The notes below the pieces were generated by a model. The model made no database searches, had not been told where the DNA came from, and saw only the letters and a program-made list of their open reading frames with translations. DNA of 47,529 nt from Deltaproteobacteria bacterium (GTDB lineage: Bacteria; Desulfobacterota; Desulfarculia; Adiutricales; Adiutricaceae), in the NCBI GenBank assembly GCA_031265205.1, contig JAISCZ010000057.1, forward strand, positions 1-47,529, given 5' to 3'. Positions 9,653-18,384 of this stretch are shown here, one piece after another. The translations under genes and the position numbers were made by a program. Position 1 is the first letter of the stretch. Each line of letters begins with the position of its first letter.

Positions 9653-12400
9653 GTGTCGGATTACAAAGACAGCCTCAATTTACCCCAAACCAGCTTTCCC
9701 ATGAAAGGGCGCCTGCCCGAAACGGAGCCTAAACTCCTGAAGCGCTGGCTGGAAATGGACCTCTACGGCAAAATCCTCCAAAAAGGCCGCGGGAGGCCCA
9801 TGTGGGTCCTCCACGACGGGCCCCCCTACGCCAACGGGCATATCCACCTGGGCACCGCCTTAAACAAGATCCTCAAAGACATAATTATCAAATCCAAGAC
9901 CATGTCCGGCTTTCTTTCCCCCTACGTTCCCGGCTGGGATTGCCACGGCTTGCCCATCGAAAACAAGGTGGACAAAAACCTGGGGCCCAAAAAGAAAGAA
10001 ATGAGCCAAAGCGCCATCCGCCGGGAATGCCGCGCCTACGCGAACCAATTTGTCGACATCCAGCGGGAGGAGTTTATCCGCCTGGGGGTTTTAGGGGACT
10101 GGTCGCGTCCCTACCTCACCATGAATTACCGCTACGAGGCCATTATCGCCCGGGAACTGGGCCAGACGGCGCTCGACGGCAGGCTCTCCCGGAGCGTGAA
10201 GCCGGTCCTCTGGTGCGGCTCCTGCCGGACCGCCTTGGCCGAGGCCGAGGTGGAATACCACGACCACGTCTCCCAGTCGATCTTTGTCCCCTTCAGGCTT
10301 CTCTCCGATCCCGCGCTCCTCAGCCCACGGCTCGCCGGCAAGAAGGTGGATCTGGTTATCTGGACCACCACCCCCTGGACCATTCCCGCCAACCGGGGAA
10401 TCGCCTATAACCCCAAAATCGTTTACGGGGCTTTTCTGGCCGGGGACCGCGTTTTGCTGCTGGCCCGGGAACTGGCGGCGGCCTCGCTCGCCAAATTCAA
10501 AATCGATTCCTACGAGGATTTGGGGGACGCGAGCCACGAGCGGATGACGGGCCTTTTATGCGAGCACCCCCTCACCGGCCAAGAGTCCAAGGTGGTCCCC
10601 GCCCTCTACGTCACCTTGGAGCAGGGAACGGGGCTCGTGCACACGGCCCCCGGCCACGGTCGGGAGGACTACGAGACGGGCAAGGCCCACGGGCTCGAGG
10701 TCTTTTCGCCCTTGGACGATAGCGCCCGCTTTACGGCCGAGGCCCCTCCCTACGAGGGAATCCCGGTTCTGGAGGCCAACGGGCGGATTATCGAGGATTT
10801 AAAGAGCCGGGGGAGACTGTTGGCCCAAGAAAACCTTTCCCATCAGTATCCCCATTGCTGGCGCTGCCAAAAGCCCGTGGTCTTCCGGGCCACCCCCCAG
10901 TGGTTTATCTCCATGGAGGCCGGGGAACTGAGGGAAAAAACCCTCCGGGACCTCGATTTGGTCCGCTGGATCCCGGCCCGCGACCGGGAGCGCATCCGGG
11001 GCATGATCGCTAACCGCCCCGACTGGTGCGTTTCCCGCCAAAGGTCCTGGGGCGTGCCCATCACCATTTTCTTCTGCGAAAAATGCGGCCAATGGCTCTA
11101 TAACGAGGAACTGCGAAAACGCCTCTTTGACCTTTTCGTGGCCGCGGGCGCGGACGCCTGGTACGAGACGGAGACGGCGAGCCTACTGCCCCCCGGCCAA
11201 CTCTGCCCCCACTGCGGCGGCGCGGAATTCCGCAAGGAAACGGATATCTTGGACGTCTGGTTCGACTCGGGCTCCTCCTTCGCGGCGGTCCTGGAAGACC
11301 AAAGCGATCTCCCCAACCAGGCGGACATGTATCTGGAGGGCAGCGATCAGCACCGCGGCTGGTTCCACTCGTCCCTTCTCGTCTCCGAGGCCAACCGGGG
11401 ACGGCCGCCTTACCGCGAGGTGTTGACCCACGGCTACGTGGTGGACGGCCAGGGCAAGAAGATGAGCAAATCCCTGGGAAACACCATCGAGCCCGGCGAG
11501 ATTATCTCCCAATACGGGGCGGACGTCTTAAGGCTCTGGGTGGCCTCCGAAAATTACCAGGACGATATCCGGGTCTCCAAGGAGATCCTCGACATGCTGG
11601 TCAAGGCCTATTTCAATTTCCGCAACACCGCCCGCTTTATTTTAGGCAATCTCTTTGACTTTGACCCGCGAAAGGACGCGATCCCTTTAAGCGACGCGCG
11701 CGGGCCTTGGGAAAAATACGTTCTTTACCGCCTGAACGCGCTCATCCAGGAAGTCCGCAAGGCCTACGAAAGCTACGCCTTCCACGACGTCTACCATAAA
11801 GTCAACAACTTTATGGGGCTTATGTCCTCCTTTTATCTCGACATCCTCAAAGATCGGCTTTACACCTTCAAAAAGGACGACCGCGCGCGGCGCGAGGCCC
11901 AGTCCGTGACGCTCGCGGTCTTAAAGGCGACGGTCAAGCTCATGGCGCCAATCCTCTCTTTTACCGCGGAAGAGATCTGGGGTTATCTCCCCGGGGAGGA
12001 CGGCCCGGAAAGCGTTTTTCTCGCCGATTTCCCCGAGGCCTCCCCCGCCTTTGGCGTCTCCGACTTGATTAACGATCTGGACTCTCTCCTCGCCCTCCGG
12101 CCCAAGGTCAACAAGGCCCTCGAGGACGCGCGGCGCGCGAAACTCATCGGCTCGTCGCTGGACGCGACCATAACCCTGAAGGCCTCCGGGGACGCGGCGC
12201 TTTTGCTGTCCAAATACCAAAGCCTCCTGCCGGAATTTTTCATCGCGAGCGAAACGCTTCTTAGCCCCGCGGACGGGGACGCGGAATTTTCCGTGGAGGT
12301 CAGCCCCAACCCCCATCCCAAATGCCCCCGCTGCTGGAACCGCCACCCGGGCGTCCATGAGGGCGGCGTCTGCCCCAAATGCCAAAAAGCCTTGGCCTAA
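9653..12400 (+). CDS. ileS: Isoleucyl-tRNA synthetase
   Basis: Charges tRNA-Ile with isoleucine, a class Ia synthetase with editing. The HIGH motif appears as HIHLG (about residues 63-67) after PPYANG, and KMSKS as KKMSKSLGN near residue 602. The CP1 editing domain is present with TTTPWTIPANRGIAY and the GTGLVHTAPGHG loop. The C-terminal zinc finger is CPRC...CPKC. The GTG at 9653 is chosen: it gives 915 residues and begins VSDYKDSLNLPQTSFPMKG, the usual bacterial N-terminus; the upstream frame is low-complexity. GGAG precedes it. dnaX starts 12 bp after the stop. Confidence 0.96.
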   Translation: MSDYKDSLNLPQTSFPMKGRLPETEPKLLKRWLEMDLYGKILQKGRGRPMWVLHDGPPYANGHIHLGTALNKILKDIIIKSKTMSGFLSPYVPGWDCHGLPIENKVDKNLGPKKKEMSQSAIRRECRAYANQFVDIQREEFIRLGVLGDWSRPYLTMNYRYEAIIARELGQTALDGRLSRSVKPVLWCGSCRTALAEAEVEYHDHVSQSIFVPFRLLSDPALLSPRLAGKKVDLVIWTTTPWTIPANRGIAYNPKIVYGAFLAGDRVLLLARELAAASLAKFKIDSYEDLGDASHERMTGLLCEHPLTGQESKVVPALYVTLEQGTGLVHTAPGHGREDYETGKAHGLEVFSPLDDSARFTAEAPPYEGIPVLEANGRIIEDLKSRGRLLAQENLSHQYPHCWRCQKPVVFRATPQWFISMEAGELREKTLRDLDLVRWIPARDRERIRGMIANRPDWCVSRQRSWGVPITIFFCEKCGQWLYNEELRKRLFDLFVAAGADAWYETETASLLPPGQLCPHCGGAEFRKETDILDVWFDSGSSFAAVLEDQSDLPNQADMYLEGSDQHRGWFHSSLLVSEANRGRPPYREVLTHGYVVDGQGKKMSKSLGNTIEPGEIISQYGADVLRLWVASENYQDDIRVSKEILDMLVKAYFNFRNTARFILGNLFDFDPRKDAIPLSDARGPWEKYVLYRLNALIQEVRKAYESYAFHDVYHKVNNFMGLMSSFYLDILKDRLYTFKKDDRARREAQSVTLAVLKATVKLMAPILSFTAEEIWGYLPGEDGPESVFLADFPEASPAFGVSDLINDLDSLLALRPKVNKALEDARRAKLIGSSLDATITLKASGDAALLLSKYQSLLPEFFIASETLLSPADGDAEFSVEVSPNPHPKCPRCWNRHPGVHEGGVCPKCQKALA

Positions 12401-12412
12401 AAGAGAACCCTT

Positions 12413-14395
12413 TTGTCGTACCTCGTCTTAGCCCGCAAATATAGGCCCCAGACCTTCGGCGACCTCGTCGGCCAGCCCCAGGTCCGCCACTCCCTTTCCC
12501 AGGCCCTGCGCACGGGAAGGGTGGCGCACGCCTATCTCTTTACGGGCCCGAGGGGGGTCGGCAAAACCACCGCGGCCAGGCTCCTCGCCATGGCCCTGTC
12601 CTGCTCCGGCCCGGAGGACTCCCGGCCCTGCGGCGAGTGCCCGACCTGCCTGGAAATCCAAGGCGGCCTCTCCGTGGACGTTATTGAGGTGGACGGCGCC
12701 TCCAACAGGGGCATCGACGACATTCGGGCCTTACGGGACTCGGTGCGCTTTCAGCCCACCAAGAACCGCTTCAAAACCTACATTATCGACGAAGTCCACG
12801 CCCTGACCTCCGACGCTTTTAACGCCCTCTTAAAGACCCTGGAAGAGCCTCCCCCGCACGCGGTCTTCATCTTCGCCACCACCGAGGCCCAAAAAGTGCC
12901 GGCGACGATCCTCTCGCGCTGCCAACGCTACGATTTCAAAAGGCTCAAAGTCGCCGATATCGCCGCGCGCCTCCAGACCGTCGCCAAAAGCGAAAACATC
13001 CCCTTCGAGGGCGAGGCCTTAACCCTCCTCGCCAAACAGGCCGAGGGCGGGATGCGGGACGCTTTGGGGCTGGCGGACCAAGTCATCGCCGCGACCGGGG
13101 AGCTGACCGTCAACGCGGTAAGCCAATCTTTGGGCCTGATCCGCGCCGAGCTTATTTCCCTGGTGGCCGAAAGCGCCTTCTCCGCGGATTGCGCGCTCGC
13201 CTTGAAAGCCGTGGAGGAGGCCTATAAATTGGGCGCCGATTTCAAGGAGTTGGCCCTCAAATCCTTGGAGCGCGTCCGGGATCTGACGATATTGAAGGCC
13301 TCCCCCGCCGCCGCCGAATTTTTGGACCTAACCGACGCCGAGGAAAGCCGCTCGCGGGAAGTTATCGAGGCGATCAGCCTTCCTACCCTGCATCGGCATT
13401 TGGAGGCCTGGCTTAAGATCTACGCCGAAATAGCGCGCCACCCCCAGCCCAGATGGCTTCTGGAGGCCCATCTTCTCCGGCTCTGCCAGATGGCTCCGAT
13501 GGAGAATTTGGCCAAGCTCGCCGCCCGCCTGACCGAAGCCTTGGAGCTTTCCCCCGAAAAATTCGCCCAGGCTTTGCGAATCGTCGCTAGCGTCCCCGCC
13601 CCGCGCCCGATTCCGCTGGAAAGCCTTACTTCGCCCGAATTCCCTACTCTCGCCGCTCCGGCGGAAAATGGGCGCGCGCTCCCTCCCGCGCCTCCCGCCG
13701 CCGCGGAAGCCCAGGACGAGGAGGCGCCCGCGCGCGCGCTCTCCCCCAAGCCTCCCGCCGCCGCGGAAGCGACAGGGGACGGAAGCCCAACGGATCCGGA
13801 CGCGCTTCCGCCCGCGGATCTTCCCGCGGGCGATTTTCCCACGGACGAGTTCCCCGCGAGCGATTTTCCCCCGGACGACGCGGGCGCTCAGCGCTCGGAA
13901 AAGAATCCGCCGCGCGACTCCCACGCCGCCGCGGACGAACGGGACGAGGCGCGCGAGCGCGCGCTCTCCCCCGCGCCTCAAGCCGCCAACGCGAAAGCGA
14001 CGCTGGGCGCAAGCGCGGCGGATCCGGACGGGCTTCCCCCGGACGAGTTTCCCCCGGACGAATTCCCCCTGGACGAGTTCCCTCCGGACGACTTCCCCGC
14101 GGGCGCTCCTAGCCCAGAAGCGGAACCTCCTCGCGACGCCCCCGCCGCCAATAGCCCCTGGCGGGGATTGGGGAGCCCGAAACGCAAAGATATCCAGGAA
14201 ATAATTGAAAACCTGGAAAAAACCCCGGAAATCATCAAGCTTCAGGCGGTGGTTCAAGGAACCTTTAAGGGCTATCAGCGTTTCGTGGACAGCGTAATTT
14301 TCCACGGAAACGAAGACTCTTTCGCCGAAGATTTTGAAAACGACAAAGACCTGGCGGACGGCCTGACGGACGACCACGATTCGTTTGAGGATTAG
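12413..14395 (+). CDS. dnaX: DNA polymerase III gamma/tau subunit
   Basis: Clamp-loader ATPase that loads the beta clamp and couples polymerases at the fork. It opens at a TTG (12413) giving MSYLVLARKYRPQTF, the classic DnaX N-terminus. Walker A is GPRGVGKTT (residues 45-53); the zinc module holds ALSC and CGECPTC; Walker B is IIDEVH; the sensor region is ILSRCQRYDF. After about residue 395 the linker is Pro/Ala/Asp-rich and carries two blocks of a PPDEF-type pentapeptide repeat. The last 75 residues form a conserved-looking acidic tail. At 660 residues it is tau-like; no canonical A-AAA-AAG slippery site was found. It lies 12 bp after ileS, so co-transcription is likely. recR is not in the window. 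Confidence 0.95.
   Translation: MSYLVLARKYRPQTFGDLVGQPQVRHSLSQALRTGRVAHAYLFTGPRGVGKTTAARLLAMALSCSGPEDSRPCGECPTCLEIQGGLSVDVIEVDGASNRGIDDIRALRDSVRFQPTKNRFKTYIIDEVHALTSDAFNALLKTLEEPPPHAVFIFATTEAQKVPATILSRCQRYDFKRLKVADIAARLQTVAKSENIPFEGEALTLLAKQAEGGMRDALGLADQVIAATGELTVNAVSQSLGLIRAELISLVAESAFSADCALALKAVEEAYKLGADFKELALKSLERVRDLTILKASPAAAEFLDLTDAEESRSREVIEAISLPTLHRHLEAWLKIYAEIARHPQPRWLLEAHLLRLCQMAPMENLAKLAARLTEALELSPEKFAQALRIVASVPAPRPIPLESLTSPEFPTLAAPAENGRALPPAPPAAAEAQDEEAPARALSPKPPAAAEATGDGSPTDPDALPPADLPAGDFPTDEFPASDFPPDDAGAQRSEKNPPRDSHAAADERDEARERALSPAPQAANAKATLGASAADPDGLPPDEFPPDEFPLDEFPPDDFPAGAPSPEAEPPRDAPAANSPWRGLGSPKRKDIQEIIENLEKTPEIIKLQAVVQGTFKGYQRFVDSVIFHGNEDSFAEDFENDKDLADGLTDDHDSFED
14036..14095 (+). 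repeat. 15-bp tandem repeats in the dnaX linker
   Basis: Four 15-bp units of the form CCCCCGGACGAGTTT encode PPDEF, PPDEF, PLDEF and PPDDF. A looser earlier block at about 13810-13880 encodes DLPAGDFPTDEFPASDFPPDD. The DNA units differ at third positions, consistent with selection on the peptide or with older duplication. Confidence 0.7.
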
Positions 14396-14778
14396 CGCGG
14401 CGCCTGGCCCCGACTCCAGTTTTTTTGACAATCGCCAGAGAGGCGTCCTTCCGCTTTGGGGATGGGCGAGCGAGGAAGGCCGCTTGGCCGTGGTGGGCGA
14501 GAAAGCCAGTTCCAACCCTCAGGCGAATTAAGAAGGGGGCGCGTCTCTCACGGGGCGGCGCTCCAGCGCGCGGGATTGAGGGATAACCCTCGCGACGCGA
14601 GGCGGGTTCCGTTCGCCAAAGGGGTTTTTCCCCAAGGGAGTTTCCCCGCGCGCCGCGAGCCGTACGGCGGATCTGGTGGGCGCGGCCGAATGGTCGCGTC
14701 AATTGTTAACGTCGCGGAGCCGAAAAAAAATTCGGGATCGTTGGCGCTAAAATTTCCTATTCCGTCGTTGAACGCGGG
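14396..14778. other. Spacer between convergent dnaX and Tli4-like gene
   Basis: About 380 bases. Just after dnaX a weak stem CTGG/CCAG (about 14406-14420) precedes seven T, a possible terminator. The rest is GC-rich without a credible ORF until base composition turns AT-rich near 14700. Confidence 0.45.
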
Positions 14779-15888
14779 TCAATAAGCCTCGCATTTGGCG
14801 GATTGGATAATTTTGTCCCAATAGCCATATAAAATATTTTGCGACTTTTTGATGGAATAATTCTCGTCCATTGAATCCGCCAAGAAACTAACGTTGATTT
14901 CATCGCTATAACAATTGTCGCTCGAATTTCCAGTCGTTTCCATATTAACATAAAAAAAATTAGGAACGCGATCTTCGTTTAACCCAATCGATCTATACTC
15001 TTTTTGTGAATATGACCCCAAAAAACTAATATCGCGCTCTCCGATAATCCAAGCGTAAGTAAATTGTTCGCCGAAATTTAATCCTGTAAGTTCGCCAATA
15101 AAAGACTTAAATCTTTCAAAAATGGTCCTCCTCTCCACGGATTTTAGCGTTCGATGATTTTTTGGAATAAAATCAAAAAATAAAACCGACGATCTTTCGG
15201 ACGAAGAAGACGATCTTTTGGACGAATTAAAAATATCCCAATCAGATATTGTGTAGTATGATTCAACGTTAAAATCGGCATTCGCTTTAATGACTCCACG
15301 CGTGGTTTTAAATCCCTTTGGCGAAGGAGAGTCATTTCCCAGCCATTGGTAGTTCCTCAAAAAGATATCCGCCGCGTTTCTTAAATTTCGCGCGCGATTT
15401 TCAAATATATTGTCTTGATCTTTGTATTCTTGTATAGTCGCGCACCCGTCGCCGAAGAAAATGTTTATCGCGTAACTGGATTTATTAATTTGGTAAACGT
15501 CGCTTAAGGAATATTGAAGGGAAGTGTCCTCAGCGGCGCCCATCGATAAATTTTCCAGATTGGATAATATTCTATTTTCATACAAATTATCGCATTCAGC
15601 CCGCGACTGGCGTTCAATTAACTCAAAACTATATCCCTGAAAATGTAAGCGGATAGCGCCTTGCCTAAAATATTTAAGAGAAGCTGGCAATTCAACGGAA
15701 ATAGGCCCGATCCGAGTTCTCTTGAATTCTTCGCCGGAGTACTCTGGCGTCAATTTGAGATAATAATGAGAAGAAATTATAAAAATTAAGAAGGCTACAA
15801 TCAGAAGGTTAACGAAGCATCGCGAGCAACCGATCGCGGACATAAAGAAAAATTTTTCTATATTCGTCCGCTTTATACCCTGTCTCAT
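14779..15888 (-). CDS. Membrane-anchored protein resembling Tli4-type T6SS immunity proteins
   Basis: A 369-residue protein. Residues 24-42 form one hydrophobic helix (NLLIVAFLIFIISSHYY), so most of the chain should lie outside the cytoplasm. After the anchor comes RIGPISVELPASLKYF, and the chain ends YGYWDKIIQSAKCEAY. A strand with ELP followed by a C-terminal WDxI helix resembles Tle-cognate immunity (Tli4) proteins, which protect the periplasm from phospholipase effectors. This is pattern recognition, not a search result. No effector gene is visible beside it. The ATG at 15888 has GAGG upstream. The coding region is clearly more AT-rich than its neighbours and uses codons such as AAT, AAA and TTT freely, suggesting transfer. 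Confidence 0.5.
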   Translation of the reverse strand: MRQGIKRTNIEKFFFMSAIGCSRCFVNLLIVAFLIFIISSHYYLKLTPEYSGEEFKRTRIGPISVELPASLKYFRQGAIRLHFQGYSFELIERQSRAECDNLYENRILSNLENLSMGAAEDTSLQYSLSDVYQINKSSYAINIFFGDGCATIQEYKDQDNIFENRARNLRNAADIFLRNYQWLGNDSPSPKGFKTTRGVIKANADFNVESYYTISDWDIFNSSKRSSSSSERSSVLFFDFIPKNHRTLKSVERRTIFERFKSFIGELTGLNFGEQFTYAWIIGERDISFLGSYSQKEYRSIGLNEDRVPNFFYVNMETTGNSSDNCYSDEINVSFLADSMDENYSIKKSQNILYGYWDKIIQSAKCEAY

Positions 15889-17114
15889 TGCGACGGCCTC
15901 TTCGTAACGGCGCGAATTGAAGGCGCGTTTGGGGAGCGTTTTAGAGCGCCTGACATGACTCTTGGCGCGCGAAAAGCTCGACGGCGATTCCAGTTAAAAT
16001 TTAAAACGCGAACGTTTTCAATACTAAAAATGAAAGCGTCTATCGCGCTTTCATTTCGCGAGATAATCCAGCGTACTCTTCTCCGCGGCCCCCTGTCAAT
16101 AATCGCGGACCGTCAAAAGTAGTTAAAAACGTTAGGAGCGTATTCGTCGTTTTTTCCCGCCGCGAAGAAAGACGCGTCTCTCGCGCGGGCTTTTGTCCTT
16201 CATCTTCAGTTGGAGGGCCGGGACGCGCTCGAATGATTCCTCGTTTCCCGATGGATATCTTCGCCGTCGCCGCCATTCCCGAAAAAGAAGCCTCTCCACT
16301 GTTTCAAGCCGCGCCTTAAGACAATTCCCGTAAGGCCAACGCGAGTCGGAGCGACCTAAAGCGACCTTTCTTTGGTGACGGATGGAACTCCCTGTCGAGC
16401 GGAGTTTCGCTTCCATAGCTTTGAGACCGCTCTTTCCTTGTCGTTACGTCTTTACCTCCATCCGAAAGAGGCAAGGATTTGGCCAACGCCACCGAGAGGT
16501 CAGCAAAGCGGCTTAAACGTCCGTCCAAGGTTCGCGGAATTATCATGGACAACTTTTTTTAGTAATTTCAAGTAATTACGGCTCAATCCCTTCCCGAACC
16601 GCGATTGTCAGCGTTCCCGGCCCACTCCGGCGGGGAGAGATGGCCATCGGGCGCGCGCGTCGGTCGACAGGCGCGTGGAAGAGCGCGGAGCCGAAGTTCC
16701 AGGGCCTCTTAAAACGACTCGCGCGCGAGCCTTTTTCCATCGGGACAAGGGGCGCGAAGCGCGCGGAAACGCGCTTCGCGCCCCACTTGGGGAGATGGTC
16801 AACGTTCCTGGCCCAGCGCTCGCGAGAGAGCCCTCTGAATTGATTTTCAGAAGCGAATATAGTACAAAATCCTATAAATATTCATCCTGAAAGGGTTTTC
16901 TTTCTTGTCGATAAGCGATTCGCGTCAAATACATGGCCTCAAGGGTATCTCCCAAACTAGAGCCAATCGCGGAACCGATGACGCTAATTTCCGCGTCAGC
17001 GCTCAAGAAATCACCGTCCGGCGCCCTTGTCGCGGTTCTCGGGAGCTAATACGCGAAGGGGCGATTGAAAGAAAGATCCGGAGTAGCCAGTTCGGTCCCC
17101 CTACGCCTATTTTT
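15889..17114. other. Gene-poor AT-mixed spacer with a dispersed repeat copy
   Basis: About 1.2 kb with no gene I can support. Short open frames on both strands at 16040-16552 have no domain features and may be debris of a mobile gene. A 67-bp segment at 16212-16278 is a diverged copy of 35979-36046. The stretch 16640-16800 is GCGC-rich. Confidence 0.5.
16212..16278. repeat. Diverged dispersed repeat, copy 1
   Basis: Aligns almost gap-free to 35979-36046. Shared words are GGACGCGCT, AATGATTCC, CCGTCGCC and CCATTC. Both copies lie in gene-free regions near decayed or foreign-looking genes, so they may be remains of the same element. Confidence 0.5.
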
Positions 17115-17522
17115 TTGAAATTGACGTTCCTCTTTCGCGCGTTCTTTTTCATTTTTATTGCCGCCACTCCGATCCACGCTCCCTCTTTAGACGGAAGCGA
17201 GCGCGAAAGCGCTCTCTTTGAGCGCGCGACTCGCCGCGATGGGGCCAGCGTCGGCGGAATAAGCGCGGAAATCGGCTCCGATGACCTATCGTCGCCCCGC
17301 GGAAGCCACCGCGCCTATATCCAAGAGGCCCGCTACGATGACGAATATTACGACAATAGCTATGAATTATATTACTACGAGAAACAATTTATTGAAGATC
17401 CCAAGATAGAATATGAAGAGGAAAGCGACGGAGATGGCGACGACGAAGACGACGAATATGACGACGAATACGGCTACGGCGACGAATACGGCGACGAATA
17501 CGAATACGGCTTTCGCGAGTAA
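17115..17522 (+). CDS. Possible secreted acidic Tyr/Asp/Glu-rich protein
   Basis: From the TTG at 17115 the frame encodes 135 residues beginning with a signal-peptide-like stretch (KLTFLFRAFFFIFIAATPIHA) that ends at an A-x-A-like cleavage site. The rest is polar; the last 60 residues are extremely rich in Asp, Glu, Tyr and Gly, with repeated DEYGY/GDEYGDEYEYG units. The frame is also open upstream to 16905, but that part is not protein-like. No Shine-Dalgarno sequence is evident. I do not recognise the family. The signal and the low-complexity tail suggest a surface or periplasmic metal- or cation-binding chain, but it could be a spurious frame. Confidence 0.35.
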   Translation: MKLTFLFRAFFFIFIAATPIHAPSLDGSERESALFERATRRDGASVGGISAEIGSDDLSSPRGSHRAYIQEARYDDEYYDNSYELYYYEKQFIEDPKIEYEEESDGDGDDEDDEYDDEYGYGDEYGDEYEYGFRE

Positions 17523-17979
17523 GGAGTTGGCTCTCGCCATGACGAATTTGGCGATTAATTAAGAGACGTCGCGTCTTGGACAGCCACCTTTTTCAGCCCC
17601 CCCCCGGCCGCGCCTCTAGAGGGGCGTAAGGCCACGCCGCGCTCGGGGGACACTCGCGGGGATCCCACCTCCCGCGCCTTTTCGCTCTCCCGCTTTTTTC
17701 CCCATAATTTGTTATAATTTGGGCATTCGGCGGTCCTTCGCCGCCGCGCGCCCCGTGGACTCCCAGGGAGTCCCGAAGCCATCCGGCTTATTCGCGGAGC
17801 GGCCTGGGGGAGCTTTCCCGCCTCTAGGCTAAAGCGCGCGCCGCCAGCGGGCGCTCTCAAGGGGGGCTTCCCGCGGAAGATTTAACGGGGCGCCCCTGGC
17901 GACTCCCAATTTTTAATAGTTTTAAGGAGGACGCGATTTTCCCCAGCGGCGAGCCGTCGGGGGCGCTCGCGCGAAGCTT
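17523..17979. other. Leader region upstream of ybaB
   Basis: About 455 bases. An extended -10 element TGTTATAAT is at 17710-17718 and could drive ybaB or a small RNA. The 17719-17870 stretch is GC-rich with several inverted repeats (for example CTCCCAGGGAG). I looked for a 4.5S RNA core here and did not find it. No ORF is supported. Confidence 0.4.
17710..17718 (+). promoter_or_regulatory. Extended -10 promoter upstream of ybaB
   Basis: TGTTATAAT is identical to the element upstream of ileS. It lies 262 bases before the ybaB ATG, which would leave a long structured leader. No -35 match at 16-18 bp was found. Confidence 0.45.
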
Positions 17980-18294
17980 ATGGAAAAAAGCCTGAACCCA
18001 GAGGACCTGTTCCAAAATTCCAAAGCCATTGAGGAGGATTTGCTCAAAGTCTTGGCGAACTCCCGGGCCAAGACCGTCACCGCCACCGCCGGAGGCGGCA
18101 TGGTGACGGCCACGATTAATTTGGAGATGCAGATTGTCTCTCTGAAAATCGAAAAAGAGGTAATCAACCCCGACGACGCCGAGATGCTCCAGGATCTTGT
18201 CGTCTCCGCCGTGAACGAAGGCTTAAACCAGGCCCAGAAGCTTTTTACCCGCGAACTCTCGGAAGTCACTTTAAAGAATTTTCCGCGACCTTAA
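17980..18294 (+). CDS. ybaB: Nucleoid-associated protein YbaB/EbfC
   Basis: A 104-residue DNA-binding protein of the YbaB/EbfC family, dimeric and tweezer-shaped. Recognisable features are the N-terminal helix, the AGGGMVTATINLEMQIVSLKI strand region (family GGGxVxVxxxG-like core), and the DLVVSAVNEGLNQAQ helix. Members usually sit between dnaX and recR; here dnaX is 3.6 kb upstream, separated by AT-richer DNA, and recR is absent. The ATG at 17980 gives a normal family length. Confidence 0.92.
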   Translation: MEKSLNPEDLFQNSKAIEEDLLKVLANSRAKTVTATAGGGMVTATINLEMQIVSLKIEKEVINPDDAEMLQDLVVSAVNEGLNQAQKLFTRELSEVTLKNFPRP

Positions 18295-18300
18295 AAAGGC

Positions 18301-18340
18301 GCGGGGCGCGAGCCCCGCCCCGGGCCGCCCTTGGGCGGCG
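18301..18340. repeat. GC-rich hairpins after ybaB
   Basis: GCGGGGC at 18301-18307 pairs with GCCCCGC at 18312-18318. A second CCGCCC/GGGCGG stem follows at about 18325-18338. There is no U-tract, so termination would be Rho-assisted or absent. Confidence 0.45.
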
Positions 18341-18384
18341 GCCACGGCGATTCGCGCGCCCTTTTCCCGCTTGAAGGAGAGAGC

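Noticed and set aside
14215..14230. Programmed frameshift site in dnaX (A-rich run)
   Set aside because: The run GAA AAA ACC is in the wrong phase for a canonical A-AAA-AAG slippery heptamer and lies near the end of the gene.
13328..14515. 395-residue open frame antisense to dnaX
   Set aside because: Shadow of the dnaX reading frame; Arg/Gly-rich translation with no recognisable domain.
17719..17870. Possible 4.5S RNA in the ybaB leader
   Set aside because: The hairpins and a TATAAT suggested it, but the conserved GGAA tetraloop core and its flanks are absent.
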